Below, piece by piece: positions 17,699 through 27,075 of a stretch of DNA of 64,000 nucleotides (within the stretch, counting starts at the first letter, position 1; each line of letters begins with the position of its first letter). Position numbers and translations under genes: made by a program. The notes below the pieces were generated by a model, which was given only the letters and a program-made list of their open reading frames with translations, was not told the DNA's origin and made no database searches. Source of the DNA: Tamlana carrageenivorans (GTDB taxonomy: Bacteria; Bacteroidota; Bacteroidia; Flavobacteriales; Flavobacteriaceae); assembly GCF_002893765.1 (NCBI RefSeq), contig NZ_CP025938.1:3305501-3369500 (forward strand). The letters are read 5' to 3'.

Positions 17699-19252
17699 AT
17701 GGCCAACACACTTGATCCAATGGACCTAAAACAAATTATCAACTTAAAACAAGATGGTTATAGTAACCGTCAAATTGGAGCCACACTTGGCATTTCCCGC
17801 AACACTATAAATAGCTATATACACCTATTTAAAGGTAGTGGTTATAGTTTTAAGGAGTTATTAAAGCTAGACAACCACACCCTAGAAAAGCTCTTTACAT
17901 CTCATACAACCATAAATAACAAACGCTATGATGAATTGATGTTTTATTTTGAAAGTATTAATAAGGCTCGGAACCACCCAGGATTTACTTTTTTGTACCA
18001 CTACACAGAATATAGTCAAAAGGTTAAAGACCCTTATAGTTACACTCAATTCATGGAGCATTACCATCGTAAATATGCCAAGATCAAGGGATCTATGAAA
18101 CTTGAACACGAGGCAGGGAAAGAGATGTTCGTGGACTTTGCTGGAAAAAAACTTCAGATAGTAGACAAAATCACAGGCGAGATACTTCCAGTAGAGGTCT
18201 TTGTTGCCATGCTCCCTAACAGTCAGTATACCTATGTTGAGGCTTGTATGAGCCAAAAGCGTGAAGATTTTATAAGTTGTTGCGAAAACGCCCTTCATTT
18301 CTACGGGGGAGTACCCAAGGCCATCGTATCAGACAATCTAAAATCAGCCGTTACCAGATCTAGTAGATACGAAGCTCAGGTTAACCGTAGTTTTAAAGAC
18401 TTTGCCCGCCATTACAACTGCGTGGTCAATCCAACGCGTAGTTACTCCCCTCAAGATAAAGCGCTGGTGGAAAACGCGGTGCATCTAGCTTATCAACGGA
18501 TTTATTATCCCCTTCGGGAAATGACCTTTTTTTCTTTAGCAGATCTAAACAAAGAGATAAAACTTCTGCTAGAGTGCTACAACAACCTATTATTCCAACG
18601 CAAAGAAGCTAGTCGTCTGGAGCTCTTCCAAAGCGTCGAACGAGAGTATCTAAAACCCTTAAGCAGTACACGCTACGAGATAAAAGAATATAGAAGAGCT
18701 AAGGTTCAGAAAATAGGCTATATCTATTTTTCACCAGATAAGACTTACTACAGCGTTCCATATCGTTACATTGGCAAGGAAACCACGCTACACTATACCA
18801 AAGGCATGGTAGAGGTGTATTATAATCAACAGCGCATAGCTATACACCAACGTAGCGGTTCCAAAGGCGCATACATAACCAACAAGGATCACCTTAGTAG
18901 TTCTCATAAACAATACAGCCAGTGGAGTCCGCAATACTTTAAGAACAAGGCAGCTGTCCATGGTAGTTATGTTGCAGCATGTGTCGAGCGGATTATTGCT
19001 GCGTTGGATTATCCTGAAACAGGGTATAAAAGAGCTATGGGCGTTATACAACTCCATAAGTCTTATGGCTCCCAAAGGTTAGATAATGCTTGCAAAAGAG
19101 CCATACAGGCTGATGCTGTAAGCTACAACAGGATAACCAACATACTGAAGAATAATCTAGATCAAAGCTCCTTATTCCTACAAGAAGAAACAGACCGAGG
19201 TTCTCATATCCCCAAGCATGCGAACATCCGTGGGGCATCCAATTATAAGTAA
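17699..19252 (+). CDS. istA: IS21-family transposase IstA
   Basis: A DDE integrase-fold transposase of about 517 residues from the ATG at 17699 (MANTLDPMDLKQIINLKQDG). This start puts the helix-turn-helix (GYSNRQIGATLGISRNTINSY) near residue 16-36; an upstream GTG at 17624 would read into the terminal repeats. The catalytic core shows D in VDFAGKK, D in AIVSDNLKSAV and E in KALVENAVHLAYQRI. A C-terminal Mu-type beta-barrel region follows. The next gene, istB, begins 37 bases later. Confidence 0.95.
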   Translation: MANTLDPMDLKQIINLKQDGYSNRQIGATLGISRNTINSYIHLFKGSGYSFKELLKLDNHTLEKLFTSHTTINNKRYDELMFYFESINKARNHPGFTFLYHYTEYSQKVKDPYSYTQFMEHYHRKYAKIKGSMKLEHEAGKEMFVDFAGKKLQIVDKITGEILPVEVFVAMLPNSQYTYVEACMSQKREDFISCCENALHFYGGVPKAIVSDNLKSAVTRSSRYEAQVNRSFKDFARHYNCVVNPTRSYSPQDKALVENAVHLAYQRIYYPLREMTFFSLADLNKEIKLLLECYNNLLFQRKEASRLELFQSVEREYLKPLSSTRYEIKEYRRAKVQKIGYIYFSPDKTYYSVPYRYIGKETTLHYTKGMVEVYYNQQRIAIHQRSGSKGAYITNKDHLSSSHKQYSQWSPQYFKNKAAVHGSYVAACVERIIAALDYPETGYKRAMGVIQLHKSYGSQRLDNACKRAIQADAVSYNRITNILKNNLDQSSLFLQEETDRGSHIPKHANIRGASNYK

Positions 19253-19289
19253 AAACAACACGAAAAAATCACTTAAATTTTATACATAT

Positions 19290-20030
19290 ATGAATACAAA
19301 TCACACCATCGAAAAACTCAGAAAAATGAGATTAACAGCTATAGCTGAACTCCATCACAACCACCTTAGTGATAACCGAATAGAGTGTCTTACGCCAGAT
19401 CAATATCTAGCATTGCTTACCGATCACCAATGGGAAGACCTTCAGAATAGAAAGATAAAAAGGCTTACAACGCAAGCAGCCTTTAAGCAGGGAGCTACAC
19501 TTACAGATATTAATTACCTGCACAACAGAAGCTTGGACAGAAATATGTTCGAGCGTTTGGCTACTCTAGATTTTGTACAAAAAAAGGAAAACTTGATTAT
19601 CACAGGATCCTCTGGAGTGGGTAAAAGTTATATAGCTCAGGCATTGGGACATCAAGCTTGTATGATGAATAAAAGAACCCTATACACAAATACTGCTAGA
19701 CTGATGAAACGATTAAAACTAAGTAAAGTAGATGGCACTTACCTTAAAGAACTTGCAAAACTATTAAAAGTAGATCTGCTTATCCTTGATGATTTTGGTT
19801 TACAGAGCTTCGACAATCAGAACAGAGAGGCGCTTATGGACATAATCGATGAAAGACATGATAAAAAAGCAACGATTGTAGCTTCACAAATACCTGTATC
19901 CGCTTGGTACGATATTATCGGCGAAAGCACTATCGCTGATGCGATACTAGATCGTATTGTAAATTCATCGCATAGGATAAACCTTACTGGAGAATCCTTG
20001 AGAAAAGGTAAGTTGAAAGAACAGTATTAA
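19290..20030 (+). CDS. istB: IS21-family helper ATPase IstB
   Basis: An AAA+ ATPase of about 246 residues that assists IstA in target selection and transposition. It has a Walker A (GSSGVGKSYIAQALG) and a Walker B with tandem Asp (LLILDDFGLQ), then an Arg-rich sensor region (ILDRIVNSSHRINLTGESLRKG). I chose ATG 19290 (MNTNHTIEKLRKMRL); an upstream frame from 19218 overlaps the end of istA and lacks family sequence. Confidence 0.95.
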   Translation: MNTNHTIEKLRKMRLTAIAELHHNHLSDNRIECLTPDQYLALLTDHQWEDLQNRKIKRLTTQAAFKQGATLTDINYLHNRSLDRNMFERLATLDFVQKKENLIITGSSGVGKSYIAQALGHQACMMNKRTLYTNTARLMKRLKLSKVDGTYLKELAKLLKVDLLILDDFGLQSFDNQNREALMDIIDERHDKKATIVASQIPVSAWYDIIGESTIADAILDRIVNSSHRINLTGESLRKGKLKEQY

Positions 20031-20112
20031 TTAAATTTAACTATTATTGTATGATCTCTTAAAGTGGCACGGTTTGACCGAAATACTTGCCATGGTCACT
20101 CCGAAATAGCCA

Positions 20113-20117
20113 CTATA
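20113..20117 (+). repeat. Target-site duplication, right copy (IS21 element)
   Basis: CTATA follows the right terminus TAGCCA and matches 17513-17517. Confidence 0.75.
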
Positions 20118-20161
20118 AAGTTACAAATAATAAATTTTTATTGATAAAACAAAAAAGCTGC

Positions 20162-20205
20162 TTAAAAACAGTAAATCTAAAAAAGTATAGATTTACTGTT
20201 TTTAA
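20162..20205 (-). terminator. Perfect 18-bp inverted repeat, bidirectional terminator
   Basis: TTAAAAACAGTAAATCTA and its exact reverse complement are separated by 8 bases. The 3' arm ends in a T run on both strands. It lies 48 bases past the end of the lysozyme-inhibitor-like gene (minus strand), which it most likely terminates. It is outside the IS21 element. Confidence 0.75.
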
Positions 20206-20253
20206 ACAACTTATTTATTAAACTAGTATCACCACAAATGGGTTAGGGTAGTT

Positions 20254-21222
20254 CTAATATTCGGAAATATTTGTAACTTCAAACAACTTTCCAGCTTCAC
20301 CATTTTTAAGCTTGTAACTTACTTGTCTTGTTTTGCTACCAACAGGGAAACGTTGTCCTAGTGTAGTTTCTATTAATGAAAATTCATCACCACCATTATA
20401 CCCTTCATTAATTTTAGAGTTTTCACTAACCGGAGGGAAATAAATAGGAATCATAGAGCTTTTTTTCAATGTAGAAAAAGCAATAACATTCCCTTTTCCT
20501 TGATTTTCTATGAAAACCACAACCTCTGGCGAACTATCAGAATCTAAATCTTCTACTTGAGCATCAACAACATCACCTTTAAAGCTTGTAACTTGTGGGT
20601 TTCCGTGGTTTTCGTTTAATCCAAAGGCATTTACAGTTAACTCCGTTTCGCCTCCTTTATGTATGGCAGTGACATTAAATCCGATGTCTTGTAATCTTAA
20701 TATTTTCGTGTATAGGGTTTTGTCAATTTGTGAAGGATCTAATTCACCATCAAATTTTGAATAGTCACCAGCAAAAGTAGCGCCGCCAGAACAATAGAAA
20801 TAAAGAGCAGTTTCATCTTCTGCGTTTTCAGTACCAATGTTCAAGTTACCATCATTGAAAGTAAACAAGACGGTTTTTTCACTAACATTTGCAGCATAAA
20901 CCCCGTCACTTTTTTTAGTGGCTTTAGTGTCAAAGGTACAGGTTGCCTTTTTCTTATCCACTCGAGATCTTACCTTTACATAAATCGTATTTTCATCTAT
21001 TTGGTTTACAATTACAGCCCCCCAATCATAACCTTCATTTCGCTGAATATAGTCTTCTGTAATATAGTTTCCAGAAACATTGTCGGTGGCAGCGGCTGTG
21101 GGTTTTTCTACTTCTGCTACCTTATTCGTTTCTTCAACAGTCTGGTTTTGTCCTTTATTGTCTTTACAACTTGTTAGGGTGATAACAGTTAAAAGCAAAA
21201 TTAAAAATTTGTTTGTTTTCAT
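20254..21222 (-). CDS. Lipoprotein with PliI-like (I-type lysozyme inhibitor) C-terminal domain
   Basis: A 322-residue exported lipoprotein: hydrophobic signal then lipobox LTSC (Cys ~19) and a Glu/Thr-rich linker. Residues ~50-150 form a domain with paired cysteines (ATCTFDTK, LYFYCSGGATFAGDY). Residues ~150-322 resemble PliI periplasmic inhibitors of invertebrate-type lysozyme: DLDSDSSPEVVVFIENQGKGNVIAFS, GYNGGDEFSLIETTLGQRFPV and RQVSYKLKNGEAGKLFEV. PliI proteins block I-type lysozymes of invertebrates in the periplasm. The assignment rests on recalled motifs, so a general envelope lipoprotein is the alternative. It is flanked by strong hairpins and is probably monocistronic. Confidence 0.65.
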   Translation of the reverse strand: MKTNKFLILLLTVITLTSCKDNKGQNQTVEETNKVAEVEKPTAAATDNVSGNYITEDYIQRNEGYDWGAVIVNQIDENTIYVKVRSRVDKKKATCTFDTKATKKSDGVYAANVSEKTVLFTFNDGNLNIGTENAEDETALYFYCSGGATFAGDYSKFDGELDPSQIDKTLYTKILRLQDIGFNVTAIHKGGETELTVNAFGLNENHGNPQVTSFKGDVVDAQVEDLDSDSSPEVVVFIENQGKGNVIAFSTLKKSSMIPIYFPPVSENSKINEGYNGGDEFSLIETTLGQRFPVGSKTRQVSYKLKNGEAGKLFEVTNISEY

Positions 21223-21274
21223 AATCTTAACAGTTAATTGCCATTCATAATTTAAATTGTTTAAAAAAATGAAA

Positions 21275-21337
21275 CTGCTTAAAGCGTTATTGGTTTAAAA
21301 GCTATAATATAAATTGAACTAATAGCGCTTTAAACAG
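21275..21337 (-). terminator. Hairpin terminator between two minus-strand genes
   Basis: CTGCTTAAAGCGTTATT pairs with AATAGCGCTTTAAACAG (15 of 17 positions) around a 29-base AT-rich loop. It lies just after the end of the outer membrane protein gene, separating it from the lipoprotein gene. Confidence 0.55.
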
Positions 21338-21356
21338 CCTCTTTATACATGTTATT

Positions 21357-21788
21357 TTACAATTTCATAGTCACACCAACAGAGGGAATAATATTAACGG
21401 TACCTCCTGCAATTTCGGCATAAACACCCCATTTTTCATTCCAGAACCATCGGCCACCTACTTGAAGACCTATGTCAAAATCACTGCTTTCTGAATCTTT
21501 GTCTCCGGTATAAATACCATACCCTGCATTAGCACCACCGTAAACATCCCAAGCATCATCAGTAATTCCGAAAATATGATCAAAATAATAATTGACTTTC
21601 ACTCCAACGGTCATCCAGTCTAAATCAAAATTTGTAGCTACACCAGGAGCGATCGTGATGTCTTTATGTACAGGAATTTCATAATTAATACCAATTAGTC
21701 CAAAGTTTAATTCTTTTCTTGCTTGTGCAAATACACTAGAAACACTGAGCAGAAGTGCAAGCACAAATAAAAATGTAAATTTTTTCAT
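21357..21788 (-). CDS. Small outer membrane beta-barrel-like protein
   Basis: A 143-residue exported protein with a clear signal peptide (MKKFTFLFVLALLLSVSSVFAQA). The mature part is alternating amphipathic, aromatic-rich strands (GVKVNYYFDHIFG, WDVYGGANAGYGIYTG, FDIGLQVGGRWFWNEKWGVYAEIAGG) ending in Leu after VGVTMKL. This suggests an 8-stranded barrel of the OmpA/OmpW-like superfamily found in many flavobacteria. Its specific function is unknown. It is expressed on the minus strand, divergent from the FAD dehydrogenase. Confidence 0.75.
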   Translation of the reverse strand: MKKFTFLFVLALLLSVSSVFAQARKELNFGLIGINYEIPVHKDITIAPGVATNFDLDWMTVGVKVNYYFDHIFGITDDAWDVYGGANAGYGIYTGDKDSESSDFDIGLQVGGRWFWNEKWGVYAEIAGGTVNIIPSVGVTMKL

Positions 21789-21902
21789 ATGTTTTAAGTT
21801 TTTAAGTTATACTATAAATATACATTAATTTTATTATATTTCTTACTTGCAAAATTTAATAGCTGGTGTAAATTCTAATAGACCAAACTAAGACTTAATA
21901 AT

Positions 21903-24818
21903 ATGACGCTAAGTGATTTAAAGAAGGAATTGTCGGGGGAGCTTTTATATGACGATTTAATAAGAGCGATTTATGCCACCGATGCCTCGGTTTATAGGAA
22001 ATTACCACAAGCTGTTGCATATCCCAAAAATACCGATGATATTAAAAAGCTTATTCAGTTTGCTAAAAAAACAGAAAGTACATTAATCCCCAGAACAGCA
22101 GGAACTTCATTAGCAGGGCAATGTGTTGGAAATGGTATTGTTGTCGATGTTTCAAAACACTTTACCAGTATTTTAAAAATAAATGAAGTTGCCAAAACCG
22201 TAACGGTGCAACCAGGCGTTGTAAGAGATGAGCTTAATTTATACCTTAAACCTTATGGTTTGTTTTTTGCACCAGACACCTCAACATCTAATCGTTGTAT
22301 GATAGGTGGTATGGTTGGTAACAACTCCTCCGGAACCACATCTATACAATTTGGAGTCACTAGAGATAAAGTTTTAGAATTAAAAACCATATTAAGTAAT
22401 GGCGATGAGGCGGTTTTTGGAGCCTTAACTAGTGAGCAATTTCATGAAAAATGCCGTTTGAACACTTTAGAAGGGCAGATTTATAAATCCATTTTTGATG
22501 AATTAGAACCCGAAGCGGTTCAAAAGCAAATTCATGAGAATTTCCCAAAGCCAGAAATACACCGTAGAAATACAGGCTATGCCTTAGACATGTTAATCGA
22601 TTCTGAGGTGTTTAATGATTCAAATAAGTCTTTTAACTTTTGTAAACTACTTTCAGGAAGTGAAGGCACCTTGGCTTTTACGACCGAAATCACATTAAAA
22701 TTGGATGAATTACCACCAAGTGAGCGCATTATGGTGGCAGCGCATTTTAAAACCATCGAAGATTCGTTAACCGCAGTAACCACTTGTATGAAACACCATT
22801 TATACATGTGTGAAATGATGGATAAAACGATTTTAGATTGTACAAAAAACAATTTGAAGCAGCTGGAAAACAGGCAGTTTATTGTTGGTGATCCTGAGGC
22901 TATTTTAATGTGTGAACTAAAAACAGATTCCCGAGAAGCGGTTTTGGAAGCTGCCAATCAATTGGTAAATTCCCTAACGCTTGAAGGGTTGAGCTATGCC
23001 AACGTAGTACTTTTTGATGACGATATCGATAAAGCCATCGAGCTGCGTAAAGCGGGATTAGGATTATTGGGGAATATTATTGGCGATAATAAATCGGCCG
23101 CCTGTATAGAAGATACAGCGGTAACCTTACCAGATTTTGCCAATTATATCAATGAATTTACAGCCATTATGGATGGCTACAAGCAAAAAGCCATTTACTA
23201 TGCACATGCGGGAGCTGGAGAATTGCATTTGCGCCCGGTTTTAAATTTGAAGCTTAGTAAAGATGTCAAGCTTTTTAGACAAATAACCACCGATGTGGCG
23301 CATCTGGTAAAGAAATATGGCGGATCTATGTCTGGGGAACACGGCGATGGTATTGTTCGTGCCGAGTTTATCCCGTTAATTATAGGTGAGGCTAATTATG
23401 AGATTGTAAAACGCATAAAAACAGTTTTTGATCCCGAAAATATATTCAATCAAGGCAAAGTAGTGGATGCTTTCCCGATGGATGAATCGCTACGTTATGA
23501 GGCTGATCGTGTGGAACCTGAGATTGAAACGCTTTTAGATTTTTCTCATTCAGAAGGCATTTTACGTCAGGCGGAAAAGTGTAATGGTAGTGGCGATTGC
23601 CGAAAATCTCCAGAAATGGGAGGAACCATGTGTCCAAGTTATCGCGCCACAAGAAATGAAAAAGATTCTACCCGTGCGCGTGCCAACGCTTTGCGTGAGT
23701 TTTTAACCCATACCAAAACTGGCGAAAATCCTTTTGATCATAAGGAATTGAAAGAGGTTCTGGACCTGTGTTTAAGCTGTAAAGCCTGTTTAAATGAATG
23801 TCCAAGTACCGTGGATATTTCGGTGATGAAAGCCGAATTTCTGTATCAGTACCAAAAGGAACATGGTACAGATTTACGAACAAAACTTTTTGCTTACAAC
23901 AATAAAGTGAATTCGTGGACTTCAGGAGTTTCTAAGCTGACTAATTTTTTCTTCGAAAATGAAGCTACTTCAAAAGTCATTAAAAACATATTAGGTATTG
24001 CTCCCGAAAGGAGTATGCCTTTGTTGTCTTCTAAAAGTTTACAGAACCATATTAAAGCTTTACCAGCTCAATCCTCTAGTCCAAAAAAATATATTAAAAC
24101 GGTTTATTTGTTTGTCGACGAGTTTACCAATTTCTTGGAATCGTCTATTGGTGTAGATGCCATAAACTTATTACAGGCCTTAAATTATAAGGTTGAATTT
24201 GTAAACCACGTCGAATCGGGGAGGGCTTTTATTTCAAAGGGTTTTCTAGATCAGGCAAAAAAATGTGCTGTACAAAATGTGGCTGTTTTTAAAGATTTAA
24301 TATCAGAAGAAACCCCTTTGCTGGGTATTGAGCCTTCAGCAATTTATACCTTTAAAGATGAATATTTGATGCTGGCTTCTGATAAAACTTCAGCTAAAAA
24401 AATAGCGAAACATACTTATATTATTGAAGATTTTTTACTGCAGGAGCTTGAAAAAGGGCAAATTTCAGCAGAACAATTTAATTCAGAATCTAAAACGATT
24501 AAAATCCATGCCCATTGTCATCAAAAAGCACTGAGTAATCAAATGTCAACTTTCAAACTCTTAAATCTTCCTAGAAATTATAAGGCGACCATTATTCCAA
24601 GTGGTTGCTGTGGTATGGCGGGAAGTTTTGGTTTTGAAAAGGAGCATTACGAAGTAAGTATGCAAGTTGCCGAACAAACCTTGCTTCCAGCAGTTCGTAA
24701 GGCTCCAGTTAATACTATAATTGCAGCCAATGGTACAAGTTGCAGACATCAAATTAAAGATGGGGCAGAACGCGAGGCGAAGCATCCTATAACAATCTTA
24801 AGCGAGGCTGTGTTGTAG
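21903..24818 (+). CDS. FAD-linked oxidase with Fe-S and CCG domains (D-lactate/2-hydroxyacid dehydrogenase type)
   Basis: A 971-residue fusion. Residues ~20-220 are FAD_binding_4 (PRTAGTSLAGQCVGNG, GGMVGNNSSGTTS). Residues ~250-520 are the FAD-oxidase C-terminal domain (YYAHAGAGELHLRPVL, SGEHGDGIVRAEF). Residues ~555-640 hold two Fe-S motifs (CNGSGDCRKSPEMGGTMCPS and CLSCKACLNECP). The last third is CCG-like (HAHCHQKAL, PSGCCGMAGSFG). This combines GlcD-, GlcF- and LldE-like modules in one chain and is expected to oxidise a D-2-hydroxyacid such as D-lactate and feed electrons toward quinone. The exact substrate is not proven by sequence. It is convergent with the phosphatase gene. Confidence 0.88.
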   Translation: MTLSDLKKELSGELLYDDLIRAIYATDASVYRKLPQAVAYPKNTDDIKKLIQFAKKTESTLIPRTAGTSLAGQCVGNGIVVDVSKHFTSILKINEVAKTVTVQPGVVRDELNLYLKPYGLFFAPDTSTSNRCMIGGMVGNNSSGTTSIQFGVTRDKVLELKTILSNGDEAVFGALTSEQFHEKCRLNTLEGQIYKSIFDELEPEAVQKQIHENFPKPEIHRRNTGYALDMLIDSEVFNDSNKSFNFCKLLSGSEGTLAFTTEITLKLDELPPSERIMVAAHFKTIEDSLTAVTTCMKHHLYMCEMMDKTILDCTKNNLKQLENRQFIVGDPEAILMCELKTDSREAVLEAANQLVNSLTLEGLSYANVVLFDDDIDKAIELRKAGLGLLGNIIGDNKSAACIEDTAVTLPDFANYINEFTAIMDGYKQKAIYYAHAGAGELHLRPVLNLKLSKDVKLFRQITTDVAHLVKKYGGSMSGEHGDGIVRAEFIPLIIGEANYEIVKRIKTVFDPENIFNQGKVVDAFPMDESLRYEADRVEPEIETLLDFSHSEGILRQAEKCNGSGDCRKSPEMGGTMCPSYRATRNEKDSTRARANALREFLTHTKTGENPFDHKELKEVLDLCLSCKACLNECPSTVDISVMKAEFLYQYQKEHGTDLRTKLFAYNNKVNSWTSGVSKLTNFFFENEATSKVIKNILGIAPERSMPLLSSKSLQNHIKALPAQSSSPKKYIKTVYLFVDEFTNFLESSIGVDAINLLQALNYKVEFVNHVESGRAFISKGFLDQAKKCAVQNVAVFKDLISEETPLLGIEPSAIYTFKDEYLMLASDKTSAKKIAKHTYIIEDFLLQELEKGQISAEQFNSESKTIKIHAHCHQKALSNQMSTFKLLNLPRNYKATIIPSGCCGMAGSFGFEKEHYEVSMQVAEQTLLPAVRKAPVNTIIAANGTSCRHQIKDGAEREAKHPITILSEAVL

Positions 24819-24845
24819 TTTTTTTGAGGTTTTTTCTGTATAAAA

Positions 24846-25679
24846 TTATCCTTGACCAACAATCGTTATAGCGGCAATTAAATCTTTAACCTCCATTTCG
24901 GCAAAATCGTCGTGAACAATGAATGGTGCTAATTTATCGTTGTTAAAATTGTAGATTTTCCAACGTTTAAATTGATACTCTAAAGCAGTGAAATTTTCAA
25001 CCCAGTCTCCCGAATTAAGGTAAGTGGTGCTACCTTGTTTGGTTTCTACGTAGGTCATTTTAGGCTGATGGATATGCCCGCAAATCACATAGTCATAACC
25101 CTTTTCAATAGCAATTTCAGCAATAACTTTTTCGTAATCATTTATATATTTAACAGCACCTTTAACCCCGTTTTTTACTTTTTTTGAGAGCGAAAAGCGT
25201 TCTTTTCCTCGTTTTTCTAAATACCAGTTTACCATTTTGTTAAGAAGCGTTAACAGGTCGTAACCGTAACCGCCAAGTTTCGCAAGCCATTTAGCATTTT
25301 GGATAGAAATATCGAATACATCGCCGTGAAAAAACCAAGCTTTTTTACCGTCTAAGTCTAACACGGCTTTATCTACTATAGAAATATTTCCAATGGTGGT
25401 ATCTCTAAATTTTCGTAGCATCTCATCATGGTTTCCTGTAATATAAATCACTTCTACACCATTGGCTGCCATAGACATGATTTTTTTAATGACTTTTAAG
25501 TGTGGTTTCGGGAAGTAACGCTTACTAAACTGCCAAATATCAATAATATCACCATTAAGGATGAGCTTTTTTGGGGCAATACTATTAAGGTAAGTTAGTA
25601 AGTGTTTGGCATGGCATCCGTATGTGCCCAGATGCACATCGGAAATAACGGCAATTTCTATTTTTCTTTTAATAATCAA
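24846..25679 (-). CDS. LpxH-like metallophosphatase (UDP-2,3-diacylglucosamine diphosphatase family)
   Basis: A calcineurin-like phosphoesterase of 277 residues with the metal-binding motifs DVHLGTYG, LNGDIIDIWQF, TGNHDE, FFHGDVFD and CGHIHQP. It is likely to hydrolyse UDP-2,3-diacylglucosamine to lipid X in lipid A synthesis, or a related nucleotide phosphodiester. Bacteroidota homologues carry this name by family membership only. The predicted start is TTG at 25679 (MIIKRKIEIAVISDVH), since no ATG precedes the first motif. It lies divergent from aroC. Confidence 0.8.
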   Translation of the reverse strand: MIIKRKIEIAVISDVHLGTYGCHAKHLLTYLNSIAPKKLILNGDIIDIWQFSKRYFPKPHLKVIKKIMSMAANGVEVIYITGNHDEMLRKFRDTTIGNISIVDKAVLDLDGKKAWFFHGDVFDISIQNAKWLAKLGGYGYDLLTLLNKMVNWYLEKRGKERFSLSKKVKNGVKGAVKYINDYEKVIAEIAIEKGYDYVICGHIHQPKMTYVETKQGSTTYLNSGDWVENFTALEYQFKRWKIYNFNNDKLAPFIVHDDFAEMEVKDLIAAITIVGQG

Positions 25680-25862
25680 CAGCTTTAAATTGTTTGGGTA
25701 AATAACATGTTTTAGTGTTATTTGGATATTAATGTATAATTATCTAATTATCAGAATATTGTTAATTCTCTGTTAAGCCTTACCTGTAATTATTAATTCG
25801 CATTATGTTTTTTAGTTTTCGTATTTCTAAGAATAGATTTACATTAGCAAAAAATATGTATT

Positions 25863-26924
25863 ATGGCTGGTAATTCCTTTGGAAAACTATTTAACTTAAC
25901 GACTTATGGTGAATCACACGGACCTGCATTAGGGGGTGTTATTGATGGCTGTCCTGCTGGAATCGAATTAGATTTAGAGGCTATACAAAATGAATTGGAT
26001 AGACGTAAACCAGGGCAATCGGCTATTGTAACACAACGTAAAGAACCGGATACCGTAAAATTTCACTCGGGGATTTTCGAAGGCGTTACAACAGGAACTT
26101 CTATAGGTTTTGTTATAGAAAATACCAACCAAAAATCTCACGATTATTCACATATTAAAGACAGTTACCGTCCGAGTCACGCCGATTATACCTACGACAA
26201 AAAATATGGTGTTCGCGATTATCGTGGTGGCGGACGTAGTTCAGCACGTGAAACCGCATGTCGTGTGGTAGCGGGAGCTATTGCCAAGCAAGTCTTAAAA
26301 GATGTTGAAATTACCGCTTATGTGTCTGGCGTAGGAACCATGCAACTTAATAAGCCTTATAACGAACTAGATTTAACAAAAATAGAATCTAACATTGTAC
26401 GTTGTCCAGATCAAGAAATGGCGGCCAAAATGGAAACTTACATTAAAGAAGTTCGCGGAAAAGGAGATACCGTTGGTGGTATTGTTAGCTGTGTGATAAA
26501 AAATGTACCTGTAGGTTTAGGCGAACCTGTTTTCGATAAGCTACATGCCGAGCTAGGTAAAGCGATGCTGTCTATAAACGCCGTTAAAGGCTTTGAATAT
26601 GGTAGTGGTTTCCACGGAAGCACCATGTATGGTAGCGATCATAACGATAAGTTTAACAACGATGGTTCAACAAAAACCAACTATTCTGGAGGTATTCAAG
26701 GCGGCATAAGTAACGGCATGGATATTTATTTCAACGTGGCTTTCAAGCCTGTGGCTACGCTTATTCAGAAATATGAAACTATAGATAAAGCCGGTAATAC
26801 TGTAGAAATGCAAGGTAAAGGGCGCCACGATCCATGCGTTGTACCTCGTGCCGTGCCTATTGTAGAAGCTATGGCTGCTTTGGTTTTAACCGATTTCTTT
26901 CTCATTAATAAAATGTATCATTAG
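25863..26924 (+). CDS. aroC: Chorismate synthase
   Basis: FMN-dependent lyase converting 5-enolpyruvylshikimate-3-phosphate to chorismate, the last common step of aromatic synthesis and the source of menaquinone precursors. The 353-residue protein starts MAGNSFGKLFNLTTYGESHGPALG. It has the family signatures GESHGPALGGVIDGCPAG, the RxxYRGGGRSSARETACRV block and GRHDPCVVPRAVPIVEAM. Length and motifs are complete. It is divergent from the phosphatase gene and followed by a repeat-rich spacer. Confidence 0.96.
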   Translation: MAGNSFGKLFNLTTYGESHGPALGGVIDGCPAGIELDLEAIQNELDRRKPGQSAIVTQRKEPDTVKFHSGIFEGVTTGTSIGFVIENTNQKSHDYSHIKDSYRPSHADYTYDKKYGVRDYRGGGRSSARETACRVVAGAIAKQVLKDVEITAYVSGVGTMQLNKPYNELDLTKIESNIVRCPDQEMAAKMETYIKEVRGKGDTVGGIVSCVIKNVPVGLGEPVFDKLHAELGKAMLSINAVKGFEYGSGFHGSTMYGSDHNDKFNNDGSTKTNYSGGIQGGISNGMDIYFNVAFKPVATLIQKYETIDKAGNTVEMQGKGRHDPCVVPRAVPIVEAMAALVLTDFFLINKMYH

Positions 26925-26928
26925 TAGC

Positions 26929-27075
26929 TGTTTCCCGCTTTCCACTATATCTTTTTTTTGCTGAATTTGTTTCAGTATCTTATTATGTGTGAGTACATAC
27001 AATTTAATTAAAGCTTTAATCGAAATATAAGCTTTAGCACAAAAAAGGATGCCGTTTCAATCGGGGCTAGGCTTG
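26929..27075 (+). repeat. REP-like intergenic element with an embedded short palindrome
   Basis: The 376-base spacer between aroC and the symporter (26925-27300) holds no plausible gene. Its first part has a conserved-looking left half (GTTTCCCGCTTTCCACTATA) and a right half (AAAAAGGATGCCGTTTCAATC then GGGGCTAGG). From memory this is a repeat unit scattered in Flavobacteriaceae. Between the halves lies TGCTGAATTTGTTTCAG (26959-26975), a variant of the palindrome at 46748-46779. The rest of the spacer (27076-27300) is AT-rich, with nothing I can support. Confidence 0.5.

Larger units (their letters stand above)
17518..20112 (+). mobile_element. IS21-family insertion sequence, complete, 2595 bp
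   Basis: The element begins TGGCTA and ends TAGCCA (IS21-type TG...CA ends), flanked by a 5-bp CTATA duplication. The left end (17518-17665) holds several copies of a motif ending ATTTGTGCCA or AATTGTGCCA. The right end carries the inverted partners: TTTCGGAGT and GTGCCACTTTAAGAGATCA occur at both ends in opposite orientation. Such multiple terminal repeats are typical transposase-binding sites of IS21. The two genes are istA and istB, both intact. Confidence 0.9.

Noticed and set aside
17518..20112. Larger transposon or genomic island around the IS21 element
   Set aside because: The element has clean ends and a 5-bp duplication with ordinary chromosomal genes on both sides; no cargo genes lie between istB and the right end.
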